Positions 1 through 9,326 are shown, counted from the first letter of the stretch. The stretch: 37,281 bases of DNA from Escherichia albertii NBRC 107761 = DSM 17582 (GCF_000759775.1 NZ_BBMY01000034.1:1-37281); one strand, 5' to 3'. Notes: generated from the sequence alone by a model not told the origin. Numbers and translations are program-made.

Positions 1-2
1 AC

Positions 3-38
3 AAAAAAAAGCCCGCACTGTCAGGTGCGGGCTTTTTT
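3..38 (-). terminator. thr operon attenuator (rho-independent terminator)
   Basis: An 8-bp GC-rich stem (11-18 with 25-32, loop 19-24) is flanked by A and T runs. Read on the minus strand it follows thrL and ends in a U tract. It is the classical threonine attenuator: ribosome stalling at the Thr/Ile codons of thrL would prevent the hairpin and allow transcription into thrA, which lies outside the window to the left. Confidence 0.92.
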
Positions 39-56
39 CTGTGTTTCCTGTACGCG

Positions 57-125
<69 letters not shown>

Positions 126-173
126 TGTTGTGTACTCTGTAATTTTTATCTGTCTGTGCGCTATGCCTATATT

Positions 174-201
174 GGTTAAAGTATTTAGTGACCTAAGTCA
201 A
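174..201 (-). promoter_or_regulatory. probable thrL promoter
   Basis: On the minus strand a TTGACT -35 element (196-201) is followed after about 16 bp by a TTTAACC-like -10 region (174-180), some 52 bp upstream of the thrL ATG. This is the known place of the thr promoter in E. coli. The exact -10 hexamer is uncertain because it matches TATAAT poorly. Confidence 0.65.
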
Positions 202-335
202 TAAAATTTTAATTTACTCACGGCAGGCAATAAGTTCATAAGCTGCTACCAGGCACTCTTTTTTTAATCTGCACAGGAACATATTGCCCGTTGCAGTCAG
301 AATGAAAATCTGAAAATAACCTTCATTGTAATTTT

Positions 336-1022
336 TTATTTGGTGATATTTTTTTCAATATCATGCAGCAAACGATGCAACATTGCGGTATCACGCTGTT
401 CTAAACGCCCGATACGTTGTTGTATCCAGTCCACCAGTTTTGTGTCATCTGCCACCGCTAACGTCGTTAACAACGACATAACGCGTTCGCGTAAAGCACG
501 CAATTGGTATTGATCTGCCGATGCGTCACTTTTCGTCGGTTGTTGTATTAATGTTGCTAATTGATAGCAATAGACCATCACAGCCTGCCCCAGATTAAGC
601 GAAGGATAATCCGCCACCATCGGTACGCCGGTAAGAATATCAGCCAGCGCCAGTTCCTCGTTGGTCAGACCGGAATCTTCCCTGCCAAACACCAGTGCAA
701 TATGGTTCATCCACGCCGATTTTTCTGCCAGCAACGGCACCAGCTCCACAGGCGTGGCGTAATAATGATATTTTGCCCGGCTACGTGCGGTGGTGGCGAC
801 GGTGAAATCCACGTCCTGCAACGCTTCTTCAAGTGTTGAGAAAACAGCAATATTATCAATAATATCACCAGAGCCATGAGCAACCCAACGCGTAGCTGGT
901 TCCAGATACGCCTGGCTATCGACAATACGCAGTTCGCTAAATCCCATCGTTTTCATTGCCCGCGCCGCTGCACCAATATTTTCTGCTCTGGCTGGAGCAA
1001 CCAGAATAATCGTTATACGCAT
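336..1022 (-). CDS. yjtD: SPOUT-family RNA methyltransferase YjtD (TrmH family)
   Basis: The 228-residue protein has the marks of the SpoU/TrmH branch of SPOUT methyltransferases. There is an N-terminal APARAENIGAAARAMK motif that resembles the RNA-binding N-x-G-A-x-R motif 1. A central LVFGREDSGLTNEEL motif and a PSLNLGQAVMVYCY motif near the middle form the knotted SAM-binding site. The family methylates 2'-O-ribose in tRNA or rRNA; the substrate of YjtD is not established to my knowledge. The start chosen is the ATG at 1022, which has an AAGAAGAG Shine-Dalgarno 7 bp upstream. An in-frame TTG seven codons earlier has no better support. It stands alone between the thr promoter and the arcA leader, which is transcribed divergently. 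Confidence 0.9.
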   Translation of the reverse strand: MRITIILVAPARAENIGAAARAMKTMGFSELRIVDSQAYLEPATRWVAHGSGDIIDNIAVFSTLEEALQDVDFTVATTARSRAKYHYYATPVELVPLLAEKSAWMNHIALVFGREDSGLTNEELALADILTGVPMVADYPSLNLGQAVMVYCYQLATLIQQPTKSDASADQYQLRALRERVMSLLTTLAVADDTKLVDWIQQRIGRLEQRDTAMLHRLLHDIEKNITK

Positions 1023-1042
1023 GTTGCCACTCTTCTTGACCA

Positions 1043-1421
1043 AATAACCACGAATAAGATGATTAATGTCAACTTATTACGCGGAGCGAATTTACAAAAT
1101 ATTAACGTAAGTCGCAGAAAAAGCCCTCTACTTAGCTTAAAAAAAGCTAAACTATTTCCTGACCGTACTAATGATTGAATTGTTAAAAAATACTACATAT
1201 CCTTCTGTTTACTTAGGATAATTTTATAAAAAATAAATCTCGACAATTGGATTCACCACGTTTATTAGTTGTATGATGCAACTAGTTGGATTATTAAAAT
1301 AATGTGACGAAAGCTAGCATTTAGATACGATGATTTCATCAAACTGTTAACGTGCTACAATTGAACTTGATATATGTCAACGAAGCGTAGTTTTATTGGG
1401 TGTCCGGCACGTCTTAGCCTG
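1043..1421. other. arcA upstream regulatory region (no gene before yjjY)
   Basis: AT-rich intergenic stretch between divergent yjtD and the arcA leader. In E. coli, arcA is transcribed from several promoters spread over such a region. I see one clear protein site, the FNR-type dyad at 1367-1380, and an imperfect dyad around the ATGATGCAACT at 1272-1282. I could not assign individual -35/-10 pairs with confidence. No ORF here looks real. Confidence 0.6.
1367..1380 (+). promoter_or_regulatory. FNR-type binding site upstream of arcA
   Basis: TTGATATATGTCAA is a near-perfect match to the FNR dyad TTGAT-N4-ATCAA, with one mismatch in the second half. It lies about 280 bp before the arcA ATG. E. 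coli arcA is known to be activated by FNR in anaerobic conditions, so the site fits its neighbour. Confidence 0.75.
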
Positions 1422-1562
1422 TTATGTTGCTGTTAAAATGGTTAGGATGACAGCCGTTTTTGACACTGTCGGGTCCTGAGGGAAAGTACCCACGACCAAG
1501 CTAATGATGTTGTTGACGTTGATGGAAAGTGCATCAAGAACGCAATTACGTACTTTAGTCAT
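1422..1562 (-). CDS. yjjY: small uncharacterised protein YjjY
   Basis: A 46-residue ORF (starting MTKVRNCVLDAL, ending LTILTAT) opposite the arcA 5' leader. It matches the annotated E. coli yjjY as I remember it, apparently without change. No domain, signal peptide or membrane segment is obvious, although the C-terminal third is fairly hydrophobic. No strong Shine-Dalgarno is visible before the ATG at 1562. Because it overlaps the transcribed arcA leader on the other strand, its conservation could come from leader function and not from coding. Whether it is translated is open. Confidence 0.5.
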   Translation of the reverse strand: MTKVRNCVLDALSINVNNIISLVVGTFPQDPTVSKTAVILTILTAT

Positions 1563-1657
1563 GTTAAGCCGATCATGTTAATTTGCAGCATGCATCAGGC
1601 AGGTCAGGGACTTTTGTACTTCCTGTTTCGATTTAGTTGGCAATTTAGGTAGCAAAC

Positions 1658-2374
1658 ATGCAGACCCCGCACATTCTTATCGTTGAAGACGAGTTGGTAA
1701 CACGCAACACGTTGAAAAGTATTTTCGAAGCGGAAGGCTATGATGTTTTCGAAGCGACAGATGGCGCGGAAATGCATCAGATCCTCTCCGAATATGACAT
1801 CAACCTGGTGATCATGGATATCAATCTGCCGGGTAAGAACGGCCTTCTGTTAGCGCGTGAACTGCGCGAACAGGCGAATGTTGCGTTGATGTTCCTGACT
1901 GGCCGTGACAACGAAGTCGATAAAATTCTCGGCCTCGAAATTGGCGCAGATGACTACATCACCAAACCGTTCAACCCGCGTGAACTGACTATCCGTGCAC
2001 GCAACCTGCTGTCCCGTACCATGAACCTGGGTACTGTCAGCGAAGAACGTCGTAGCGTTGAAAGCTATAAGTTCAATGGTTGGGAACTGGACATCAACAG
2101 CCGTTCATTGATCGGCCCTGATGGCGAGCAGTACAAACTGCCACGCAGTGAGTTCCGCGCCATGCTTCACTTCTGCGAAAACCCAGGCAAAATTCAGTCT
2201 CGTGCTGAACTGCTGAAGAAAATGACCGGTCGTGAGCTGAAGCCACATGACCGTACCGTAGACGTGACAATCCGTCGTATTCGTAAACACTTCGAATCTA
2301 CGCCGGATACGCCGGAAATCATCGCCACCATTCACGGTGAAGGTTATCGTTTCTGCGGTGATCTGGAAGATTAA
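1658..2374 (+). CDS. arcA: response regulator ArcA (aerobic respiration control)
   Basis: A 238-residue OmpR/PhoB-type regulator. The receiver domain (about 1-120) has the acidic pair E10/D11, the phospho-acceptor Asp54 in [10 protein letters not shown], and a conserved Lys in YITKPFNP. The C-terminal winged-helix DNA-binding domain (about 135-235) carries [17 protein letters not shown]. It is phosphorylated by the ArcB sensor kinase (not in this window) when quinones are reduced, and represses TCA-cycle and aerobic respiratory genes. A TTAGGTAG sequence precedes the ATG. It is monocistronic with a strong terminator at 2393-2422 and a long leader containing an FNR-type site. Confidence 0.98.
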
Positions 2375-2392
2375 TCGGCTTTACTACCGTCC

Positions 2393-2422
2393 AAAAAACG
2401 GCGCTTTTTAGCGCCGTTTTTT
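2393..2422 (+). terminator. arcA terminator
   Basis: Stem CGGCGCT/AGCGCCG (2399-2405 with 2410-2416), TTTT loop, preceded by six A and followed by six T, 16 bp after the arcA stop codon. The symmetric A and T runs make it potentially bidirectional, but creD ends before reaching it, at 2570. Confidence 0.93.
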
Positions 2423-2504
2423 ATTGCTGTAACCCGCTCTGAATGGCGCGAACACCTTATCCAGCTTACAAAATCGTACAAATGCAATATATTGCACCAT
2501 CCTC

Positions 2505-2535
2505 GTAGGCCTGATAAGCGTGGCGCATCAGGCAA
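2505..2535. repeat. REP element between arcA and creD
   Basis: GTAGGCCTGATAAGCG followed by GGCGCATCAGGC is a typical enterobacterial REP palindrome. It lies between the 3' ends of the convergent genes arcA and creD. Confidence 0.85.
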
Positions 2536-2569
2536 ATTTACGTTCCTCATCAATTTCAAACGGCGCTTT

Positions 2570-3922
2570 TTATTTCCAGATACGTAACTCATCGTCCATT
2601 GTGACTTCTTTGCTGGCTTTCATTTTCGGCAGTGAAAATGCATACCAGTCGATATTTCGCGTTACAAACATCATACCTGCCAGCGCCGCCACCAGCACAC
2701 TCGTCCCCAACAGAAGCGCACTATCGGCAGAATTCAACAGTCCCCACATCACACCATCCAGCACCAACAGTGCCACGGTAAACAATATGCTGTTACGCCA
2801 GCCTTTTAATACCGCCTGTAAATACACACCGTTTATTACCGCGCCCACCAGACTGGCAATTATCCATGCCAACGTAAAACCAATATGTTCAGAAAGCGCC
2901 AGCAAGAGTAAATAAAACATCACCAAAGACAATCCCACCAGCAAATACTGCATCGGGTGTAAACGTTGCGCGGTTAACGTTTCAAAGATAAAAAAGGCCA
3001 TAAAAGTCAGGGCTATTAATAAGATGGCATATTTAGTCGCACGATCCGTTAATTGATACTGATCGGCGGGCGTAGTTACCGCAACACTAAACGCCGGGAA
3101 ATCCTCCCAACTGTTATCATTGTCTGTAGCAAAACGTTCTCCGAGGTTATTGGCGAACCAACTACTTTGCCACTGAGCCTGAAAACCTGACGCGCTAATT
3201 TCCCGCTTCGCCGGCAAAAAATCACCTAAAAAACTGGGATGCGGCCAGTTACTGGTTAAGGTCATCTCGCTATTACGCCCCGTCGGCACCACGGAAAAAT
3301 CACCCGTACCGCTTAAATTCAGCGCCATATTCAACTTCAGGTTCTGCTTTAGCCAGTTCCCTTCGGATAAAGGGATATGTACGCCCTGCCCGCCTTGCCC
3401 TAATCCCGTTCCGGGCTCAATGACCAGCGCCGTTCCGTTAAACTCAGGCGTTTTCACCACACCAATCCCACGCGCATCGCCAACGCTAATGACAATAAAG
3501 GGCTCACCCAGAGTGAGATTAGGGGTATTCAATTCACTCAGGCGCGAAACATCGAAATCGGCTTTCAACATTAAATCACTGTGCCAGACCTGACCGGTAT
3601 AAATGCCGATCTTGCGTTCTTCCACGTTCTGGTTGCCATCAACCATCAACGATTCCGGTAACCAAAAATGGATAAAACTTCGTTTTCGCTCAACAGTTTT
3701 TCCCTCTTCCTGCACCGTATAAAGTTCAGTTACAGGAATAGCGATGAGCGGCCCAATCAACTTTTGCGGCCCGCTGGTGCTTTGCCGAATCGCATCTTCA
3801 ACATTGCTATGATAATCGGCACGTTCGACAATCACCTGCCGAATCAGCATCAATGGAATCAACAACAGTAATACAGCGCCAAACAGGGTAGCTATCTTCC
3901 AGAACAGGGGGGATTTCAACAT
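2570..3922 (-). CDS. creD: inner-membrane protein CreD
   Basis: A 450-residue membrane protein: one N-terminal transmembrane helix (about 9-30), a long periplasmic domain (about 31-290), then a cluster of five to six helices (about 295-425) and a short charged tail. It belongs to the CreD/Cet family. It is the main target of the CreBC two-component system in E. coli, and its overproduction is linked to colicin E2 tolerance and envelope effects; the molecular function is not known. It lies 57 bp downstream of creC, and a CreB-type direct repeat sits over the end of creC (3984-3999). The length equals that of the K-12 protein. Confidence 0.95.
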   Translation of the reverse strand: MLKSPLFWKIATLFGAVLLLLIPLMLIRQVIVERADYHSNVEDAIRQSTSGPQKLIGPLIAIPVTELYTVQEEGKTVERKRSFIHFWLPESLMVDGNQNVEERKIGIYTGQVWHSDLMLKADFDVSRLSELNTPNLTLGEPFIVISVGDARGIGVVKTPEFNGTALVIEPGTGLGQGGQGVHIPLSEGNWLKQNLKLNMALNLSGTGDFSVVPTGRNSEMTLTSNWPHPSFLGDFLPAKREISASGFQAQWQSSWFANNLGERFATDNDNSWEDFPAFSVAVTTPADQYQLTDRATKYAILLIALTFMAFFIFETLTAQRLHPMQYLLVGLSLVMFYLLLLALSEHIGFTLAWIIASLVGAVINGVYLQAVLKGWRNSILFTVALLVLDGVMWGLLNSADSALLLGTSVLVAALAGMMFVTRNIDWYAFSLPKMKASKEVTMDDELRIWK

Positions 3923-3979
3923 AGTCTTCTCCTTTGCAATAGCGGCAGTTTACGAAGGCTATGTGGGAAGAATTTGAAG

Positions 3980-5404
3980 TTATGTGAAGTGACGGTGAAG
4001 TCGAAGCGAGGCCAGCACGCCGCCTTCCGGCACGTTGTGCAGCGTAACTTCGCCATTAAGCAAGCGGGCGACTTCACTGACGAACGCCAGCCCCAGACCG
4101 CTGCTTTTTTGCCCATTCTCGCGCGGCAAAGAGTAAAAACGCTCAAAAATACGCGAAAGCGCGTAGTCAGGGATGCCACTACCGGTATCCTGAACATTAA
4201 GCGTTACATGTTCCTGTTCAACGTGGGCGCTAAGCGTAATGCAGCCATTACCGGGAGTAAAATCGATGGCGTTATCCAGTAAATTTCCTAACGCCTGTTC
4301 CAGCAACGCAGGATCAGCGGCAACCTTAACCTCTGAGGAAATAACACTCAGAGTAATATTTTTTTCTGTCAGTTGTACTGCGCGCGCCTCGCTGACATTT
4401 CTAAACAGCATGGAAATATCCACTGGCAACAGTGCCACTTCCTGACGATTCTCCAGCCTTGCCTGCCGTAACAATCTTTCAACCAATGCCTGCATACGTA
4501 CATTCTGCGCCAGAATATTGTCGGTGAAACGTGCCACCACTTCCGGCGGCGGACCTTCGCGTAAAATTTCCGCCGCCCCCCGAATTGCCGCCAGTGGACT
4601 TTTCAGCTCATGGGTTAACGCATAGACATACTGCTCAATATAGTTTTTCCCCTCCAGCTTCACGCGCATACTTTCCAGCGCCTGCGCGAGCTTTCGCAGC
4701 TCACTACTACCGAGATTGGGGAGAGAAACGGGCTTATTGTCTGTAACGGAATCAGCATAACGGGTGAGTCGGGCAATAGAGCGGTTGATCCACCACACCA
4801 TTCCTGCACCAATCACCAACGCAATTCCCAGCAAAATAGCGCTGGCCCATAAAATTCGCCGCTCGCTACGTTTAATCACCGGCGCCATCGCCGCATTCGG
4901 CTTACCCACGCTCAGGACGCCGATAAGCCGTGAGCCGTCCATAATGGGGGCGGCGACATACATCACCGAGCTTTCGGGGTCAGCAGGGTTTTGCAACGTG
5001 CTGCGCGCGCCATACTGACCACGCAACGTTAGCCAGACATCGTTCCAGCGAGAGTAGTCTTGCCCGACGGCTTTATTTGCCGAATCGAACAATACCTTCC
5101 CCTGCGCATCAGTCATATAGACATGGTATTCATTGCGGACTTTGTTGATTCCGCCGATATTGGCGCGAAACGGGCGATTTTGCAGTTGGTTAAACGCCTG
5201 CGCCAGTTGTCCATGCGCAGGATCGCCAGAGAGCAAATCATGACGCGCCAGCTCCGCCAGCAACGTTGCCGTGTCGATCAACGTTCCTTCCGTCGCCCTT
5301 CTAACGCCCGGTTTAACTTCTTTGACAAAAATTGCCAGCACGAACCAGGCCGCTACCGCCACCAGTAAAAAATAGCCCAGCAACAGCCGCATGCCGATGC
5401 GCAT
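3980..5404 (-). CDS. creC: sensor histidine kinase CreC
   Basis: A 474-residue kinase with a transmembrane helix at about 7-26, a periplasmic sensing region (about 30-180), a second helix (about 183-205) and a HAMP segment. The H-box YALTHELKSPLAA holds the phosphorylated His265. The N-box is LGNLLDNAIDF, and DTGSGIP and SSGLGLAFV form the ATP-binding boxes. It phosphorylates CreB and responds to carbon source and growth phase. The ATG overlaps the creB stop by one base (TAATG), so the two are translationally coupled. A stretch at about residues 324-365 differs more from the K-12 protein I remember than the rest does. Confidence 0.96.
   Translation of the reverse strand: MRIGMRLLLGYFLLVAVAAWFVLAIFVKEVKPGVRRATEGTLIDTATLLAELARHDLLSGDPAHGQLAQAFNQLQNRPFRANIGGINKVRNEYHVYMTDAQGKVLFDSANKAVGQDYSRWNDVWLTLRGQYGARSTLQNPADPESSVMYVAAPIMDGSRLIGVLSVGKPNAAMAPVIKRSERRILWASAILLGIALVIGAGMVWWINRSIARLTRYADSVTDNKPVSLPNLGSSELRKLAQALESMRVKLEGKNYIEQYVYALTHELKSPLAAIRGAAEILREGPPPEVVARFTDNILAQNVRMQALVERLLRQARLENRQEVALLPVDISMLFRNVSEARAVQLTEKNITLSVISSEVKVAADPALLEQALGNLLDNAIDFTPGNGCITLSAHVEQEHVTLNVQDTGSGIPDYALSRIFERFYSLPRENGQKSSGLGLAFVSEVARLLNGEVTLHNVPEGGVLASLRLHRHFT
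3984..3999 (-). promoter_or_regulatory. CreB-binding direct repeat (cre tag) upstream of creD
   Basis: On the minus strand the sequence is TTCACCGTCACTTCAC, which is TTCAC-N6-TTCAC, exactly the published CreB recognition pattern. It lies inside the last codons of creC, about 62 bp upstream of the creD ATG. It is the expected activator site for creD. Confidence 0.85.
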
Positions 5405-6093
5405 TACAGGCTCCTCAAGCTGTATCCCATACCGCGATGGGTATTGATCGGTGAAAGCTCGGGGTTGATGGCGCGCAACTTGGCACGCAGCGTTTTAATA
5501 TGGGTATCGACAGTACGATCGTAGGTATCCTGCGCATCTTCCCAGACACAATCCATCAATTGCTGCCGGGACCAGACGCGACCAGGCGATTTGAGTAATG
5601 TTTTCAACAGTAAAAATTCGTACCGTGTCAGCGTTAAGGGCGTATCAAACCAGCTAATTTGTGCCGCTGGCTCATTCAACTCAAAATGTCCAATACGAAG
5701 AACGGGAGGCGGCGTCGAGAACTTTTTCACCCGCCGCAGTAAAGTGCGCACTCTGGCGCACACTTCACGAGGGGAAAAAGGTTTAGCCACGTAGTCATCA
5801 GCGCCTATCTCCAGCCCAAGCAGACGATCCACCTCTTCACTACGAGCGGTCAGAAACAGCACCGGCAGCGCCGGATGGATAGCCAACAACTGGCGACACA
5901 ATTCAAAGCCGCTGATATCAGGTAAGCCAACATCGAGAATGATGACGTCGGGAGCCTGCTGGCGCGCTTTGTCCAGCACTGGCAAGCCCCGTTCGAAAAC
6001 GTCGACGCTAAAACCTTCCTGCTGCAACATGTAGACCAGCGTGTCGGCTATTCCCTGCTCGTCTTCCACTAACCAGACTGTTTCCCGTTTCAT
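5404..6093 (-). CDS. creB: response regulator CreB
   Basis: A 229-residue OmpR-family regulator. The receiver domain (1-115) has E10/D11, the phospho-acceptor Asp54 in VIILDVGLPD and a Lys in YVAKPFSP. The C-terminal winged helix (about 130-228) includes DTYDRTVDTHIKTLRAKL. Phosphorylated CreB binds TTCAC direct repeats and activates the Cre regulon, including creD and some central carbon genes. The gene starts 12 bp after the creA stop, with an AGGGGCG Shine-Dalgarno, and shares TAATG with creC. Confidence 0.96.
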   Translation of the reverse strand: MKRETVWLVEDEQGIADTLVYMLQQEGFSVDVFERGLPVLDKARQQAPDVIILDVGLPDISGFELCRQLLAIHPALPVLFLTARSEEVDRLLGLEIGADDYVAKPFSPREVCARVRTLLRRVKKFSTPPPVLRIGHFELNEPAAQISWFDTPLTLTRYEFLLLKTLLKSPGRVWSRQQLMDCVWEDAQDTYDRTVDTHIKTLRAKLRAINPELSPINTHRGMGYSLRSL

Positions 6094-6105
6094 ATATCGC
6101 CCCTG

Positions 6106-6579
6106 TTATTGCCGCCACGGCATGACAGGTACGGCGCTGATCGCATTTTTAGGTGAACCGTCAACCACTTTATCGGAGTAGGCCAGGTAAGCGAGCGCGT
6201 TTCGTTTGGCATCATAGAAACGCACGACCTGTAATGACTTGAAAACCAGCGACGTACGTTTTTTGAATACCACTTCACCCTGAGCTTTGCCGTTCTTAAT
6301 ACGCTCGGTTAGCTCAATTGGCCCCACCTGCTGGCAAGAGATAGCCGCGTCGGAAGTATCTTCCGCCAGACCTAATCCACCTTTAATTCCTCCCGTTTTC
6401 GCTCTGCTCACATAGCAAGTGACATTTTTCACATCGGGATCATCAAAAGCCTCAACGACAATTTTGTGATCCGGGCCAATCATTTTAAATACGGTATCGA
6501 CAGAACCAATTTCTTCCGCATGTACCAACGGTCCCAGCATTATAAGGCTTAAAGACAGGATCAAATGCTTGTATTTCAT
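6106..6579 (-). CDS. creA: periplasmic protein CreA, function unknown
   Basis: A 157-residue protein with a signal peptide ([21 protein letters not shown], cleavage after about residue 21). It is the defining member of the CreA family, secreted proteins of unknown function. Two cysteines in the mature part (in NVTCYVSR and AISCQQVG) could form a disulfide. It is the first gene of creABCD, 12 bp before creB. It diverges from rob across a 211-bp AT-rich region that must hold both promoters; I could not fix their hexamers. Confidence 0.93.
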   Translation of the reverse strand: MKYKHLILSLSLIMLGPLVHAEEIGSVDTVFKMIGPDHKIVVEAFDDPDVKNVTCYVSRAKTGGIKGGLGLAEDTSDAAISCQQVGPIELTERIKNGKAQGEVVFKKRTSLVFKSLQVVRFYDAKRNALAYLAYSDKVVDGSPKNAISAVPVMPWRQ

Positions 6580-6747
6580 ATTGTTACCACTTTTATAAGT
6601 TACACTGAGTAATTAGTTCGCTATAATAAATAACATATTGATTAAGAACAAAATTTCAATATTTTTATTTCCGTCAAGACCTAAAACATACTCTATTAAG
6701 AAAAAAACACTGAATGCTAAAACAGCAAAAAATGCTATTATCCAATT

Positions 6748-6761
6748 ACCTGATGTCAGGT
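6748..6761. repeat. perfect palindrome in the rob leader
   Basis: ACCTGATGTCAGGT: 6-bp arms around TG, centred about 36 bp before the rob ATG. It could be an operator or an RNA hairpin near the ribosome-binding site. I do not recognise it as a known site. Confidence 0.5.
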
Positions 6762-6790
6762 GCTCGTTGTTGAAAGGATGAGGATATTTT

Positions 6791-7660
6791 ATGGATCAGG
6801 CCGGCATTATTCGCGACTTTTTAATCTGGCTGGAAGGTCATCTGGATCAGCCCCTGTCGCTCGACAATGTAGCGGCGAAAGCAGGTTATTCCAAGTGGCA
6901 CCTGCAGAGAATGTTTAAAGATGTCACTGGCCATGCTATTGGCGCGTATATTCGTGCTCGTCGTTTGTCGAAATCGGCGGTTGCGCTACGCCTGACCGCG
7001 CGTCCGATTCTGGATATTGCGCTGCAATACCGCTTCGACTCTCAACAAACATTTACCCGAGCGTTCAAAAAGCAGTTTGCCCAGACTCCCGCGCTTTACC
7101 GTCGTTCTCCAGAATGGAGCGCCTTTGGCATTCGCCCACCGCTGCGTCTGGGTGAGTTCTCTATACCAGAGCACAAATTTGTCACGCTGGAAGATACGCC
7201 GCTGATTGGTGTAACGCAGAGCTACTCCTGCTCGCTGGAGCAAATCTCTGACTTCCGCCACGAAATGCGCTACCAGTTCTGGCATGATTTTCTCGGCAAC
7301 GCACCGACAATCCCACCGGTACTTTACGGCCTGAACGAAACGCGCCCAAGTCAGGATAAAGACGACGAACAAGAAGTGTTCTACACCACCGCACTAGCCC
7401 AGGATCAGGCCGATGGTTATGTATTGACAGGGCATCCCGTGCTGTTGCAAGGCGGCGAATATGTAATGTTTACCTACGAAGGTCTGGGAACCGGCGTGCA
7501 AGAATTTATCCTGACGGTGTACGGTACGTGCATGCCAATGCTCAACCTGACGCGCCGTAAAGGTCAGGACATTGAGCGATACTACCCGGCAGAAGATGCC
7601 AAAGCGGGAGATCGCCCAATTAATCTGCGCTGCGAGCTGCTGATTCCGATCCGTCGTTAA
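6791..7660 (+). CDS. rob: AraC/XylS-family transcription activator Rob
   Basis: A 289-residue protein. The N-terminal AraC-type double helix-turn-helix (about 8-105) includes NVAAKAGYSKWHLQRMFK and DIALQYRFDSQQTFTRAFK. The C-terminal half (about 120-285) is the GyrI-like effector-binding domain that separates Rob from MarA and SoxS. It activates the mar/sox/rob regulon, including efflux, in response to bile salts and dipyridyl. A GGATGAGG Shine-Dalgarno lies before the ATG. Its stop codon shares the palindrome TTAA (7657-7660) with the stop of convergent ytjC, and there is no terminator hairpin between them. Confidence 0.97.
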   Translation: MDQAGIIRDFLIWLEGHLDQPLSLDNVAAKAGYSKWHLQRMFKDVTGHAIGAYIRARRLSKSAVALRLTARPILDIALQYRFDSQQTFTRAFKKQFAQTPALYRRSPEWSAFGIRPPLRLGEFSIPEHKFVTLEDTPLIGVTQSYSCSLEQISDFRHEMRYQFWHDFLGNAPTIPPVLYGLNETRPSQDKDDEQEVFYTTALAQDQADGYVLTGHPVLLQGGEYVMFTYEGLGTGVQEFILTVYGTCMPMLNLTRRKGQDIERYYPAEDAKAGDRPINLRCELLIPIRR

Positions 7661-8304
7661 CGCTGCAGTTCATCTAATGCAGGGGCATCCAGATGCGAGA
7701 TGTCCCCTGCGGTTTCCACCACCCACCCCGATGCCAGCCACGGACTTTCCTGGTAATCCACGCGCGAAATAGAACAGTTACGCAGACGCAAGCGGCGTTC
7801 TGCCCACGCCGGTAAGCCCAGGATGGTACTCACCAGACACCCCAGCGCAATCCCGTGGCTCACCAGCAGCGGGCGACTTCCAGGAGGTAAATCCCGACAA
7901 GATTCCAGCGCAGCATTGACGCGTTCACTGAGTTCCTGCATTGATTCGCCTTCAGGAATACGCCCATCCACCGTGCCGTTCACCAGCTGGCGACGCCAGT
8001 TCTCCTCCTCTTCAGTCAGAGAATCAATGTGTCTTTTTTCCAGCACGCCCATATTCAACTCACGCAGGCGGGAATCAAAGATGATGTCACAGCCGCAAGC
8101 CTGGGCGATGATTTCTGCCGTACGTCGGGTGCGGCCTAAATCGCTACTGATGATATGTGTAATACCAAGCTCTTTGGCCCGCATCGCCACCTGCATCGCC
8201 TGTTGCTCACCTTTTGCGGTCAGCGGGCTGTCAGACTGGCCCTGAATACGTCGTTCGGCGTTCCACTGCGTTTCACCGTGGCGGACAAAATATACCTGTA
8301 ACAT
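7657..8304 (-). CDS. ytjC: histidine phosphatase YtjC (GpmB-like)
   Basis: A 215-residue member of the histidine phosphatase/phosphoglycerate mutase superfamily. The phospho-acceptor motif VRHGETQW (R8 H9 G10 E11) is at the N terminus, with a second arginine in SDLGRTRRTAE and a second catalytic His in LLVSHG. It is often annotated as phosphoglycerate mutase GpmB, but the E. coli enzyme probably acts as a phosphatase on sugar phosphates. It is convergent with rob (4-base overlap at the stops) and divergent from yjjX across 51 bp. Confidence 0.93.
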   Translation of the reverse strand: MLQVYFVRHGETQWNAERRIQGQSDSPLTAKGEQQAMQVAMRAKELGITHIISSDLGRTRRTAEIIAQACGCDIIFDSRLRELNMGVLEKRHIDSLTEEEENWRRQLVNGTVDGRIPEGESMQELSERVNAALESCRDLPPGSRPLLVSHGIALGCLVSTILGLPAWAERRLRLRNCSISRVDYQESPWLASGWVVETAGDISHLDAPALDELQR

Positions 8305-8343
8305 GCTTTTTTTCCGTATACTGCTTTAACGTTAATTTTCTGA

Positions 8344-8868
<525 letters not shown>

Positions 8869-8869
8869 G

Positions 8870-8906
8870 CGCCTGATGCGACGCTGACGCGTCTTATCAG
8901 GCCTAC
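8870..8906. repeat. REP element between yjjX and trpR
   Basis: GCCTGATGCGACGC followed by GCGTCTTATCAGGC forms a typical REP palindrome directly after the yjjX stop and just before the end of convergent trpR. It may act as a transcript 3' end stabiliser. Confidence 0.88.
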
Positions 8907-8910
8907 AAAA

Positions 8911-9252
<342 letters not shown>

Positions 9253-9284
9253 TTAGCGGGGGAAGTCAAATGCCTCCCCCGGTT

Positions 9285-9302
9285 GTACTCGCTAAAGAGT
9301 AC
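9285..9302 (-). promoter_or_regulatory. TrpR operator in the trpR promoter
   Basis: GTACTCGCTAAAGAGTAC: perfect 6-bp inverted arms around six bases, close to the trp operator consensus GTACTAGTTAACTAGTAC. It lies about 50 bp before the trpR ATG and accounts for autoregulation. Confidence 0.9.
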
Positions 9303-9326
9303 GATAGCATATCATAAACGGACAGA

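Noticed and set aside
1023-1043. Upstream TTG start for yjtD
   Set aside because: The ATG at 1022 has a better Shine-Dalgarno and gives the usual family length of 228 residues.
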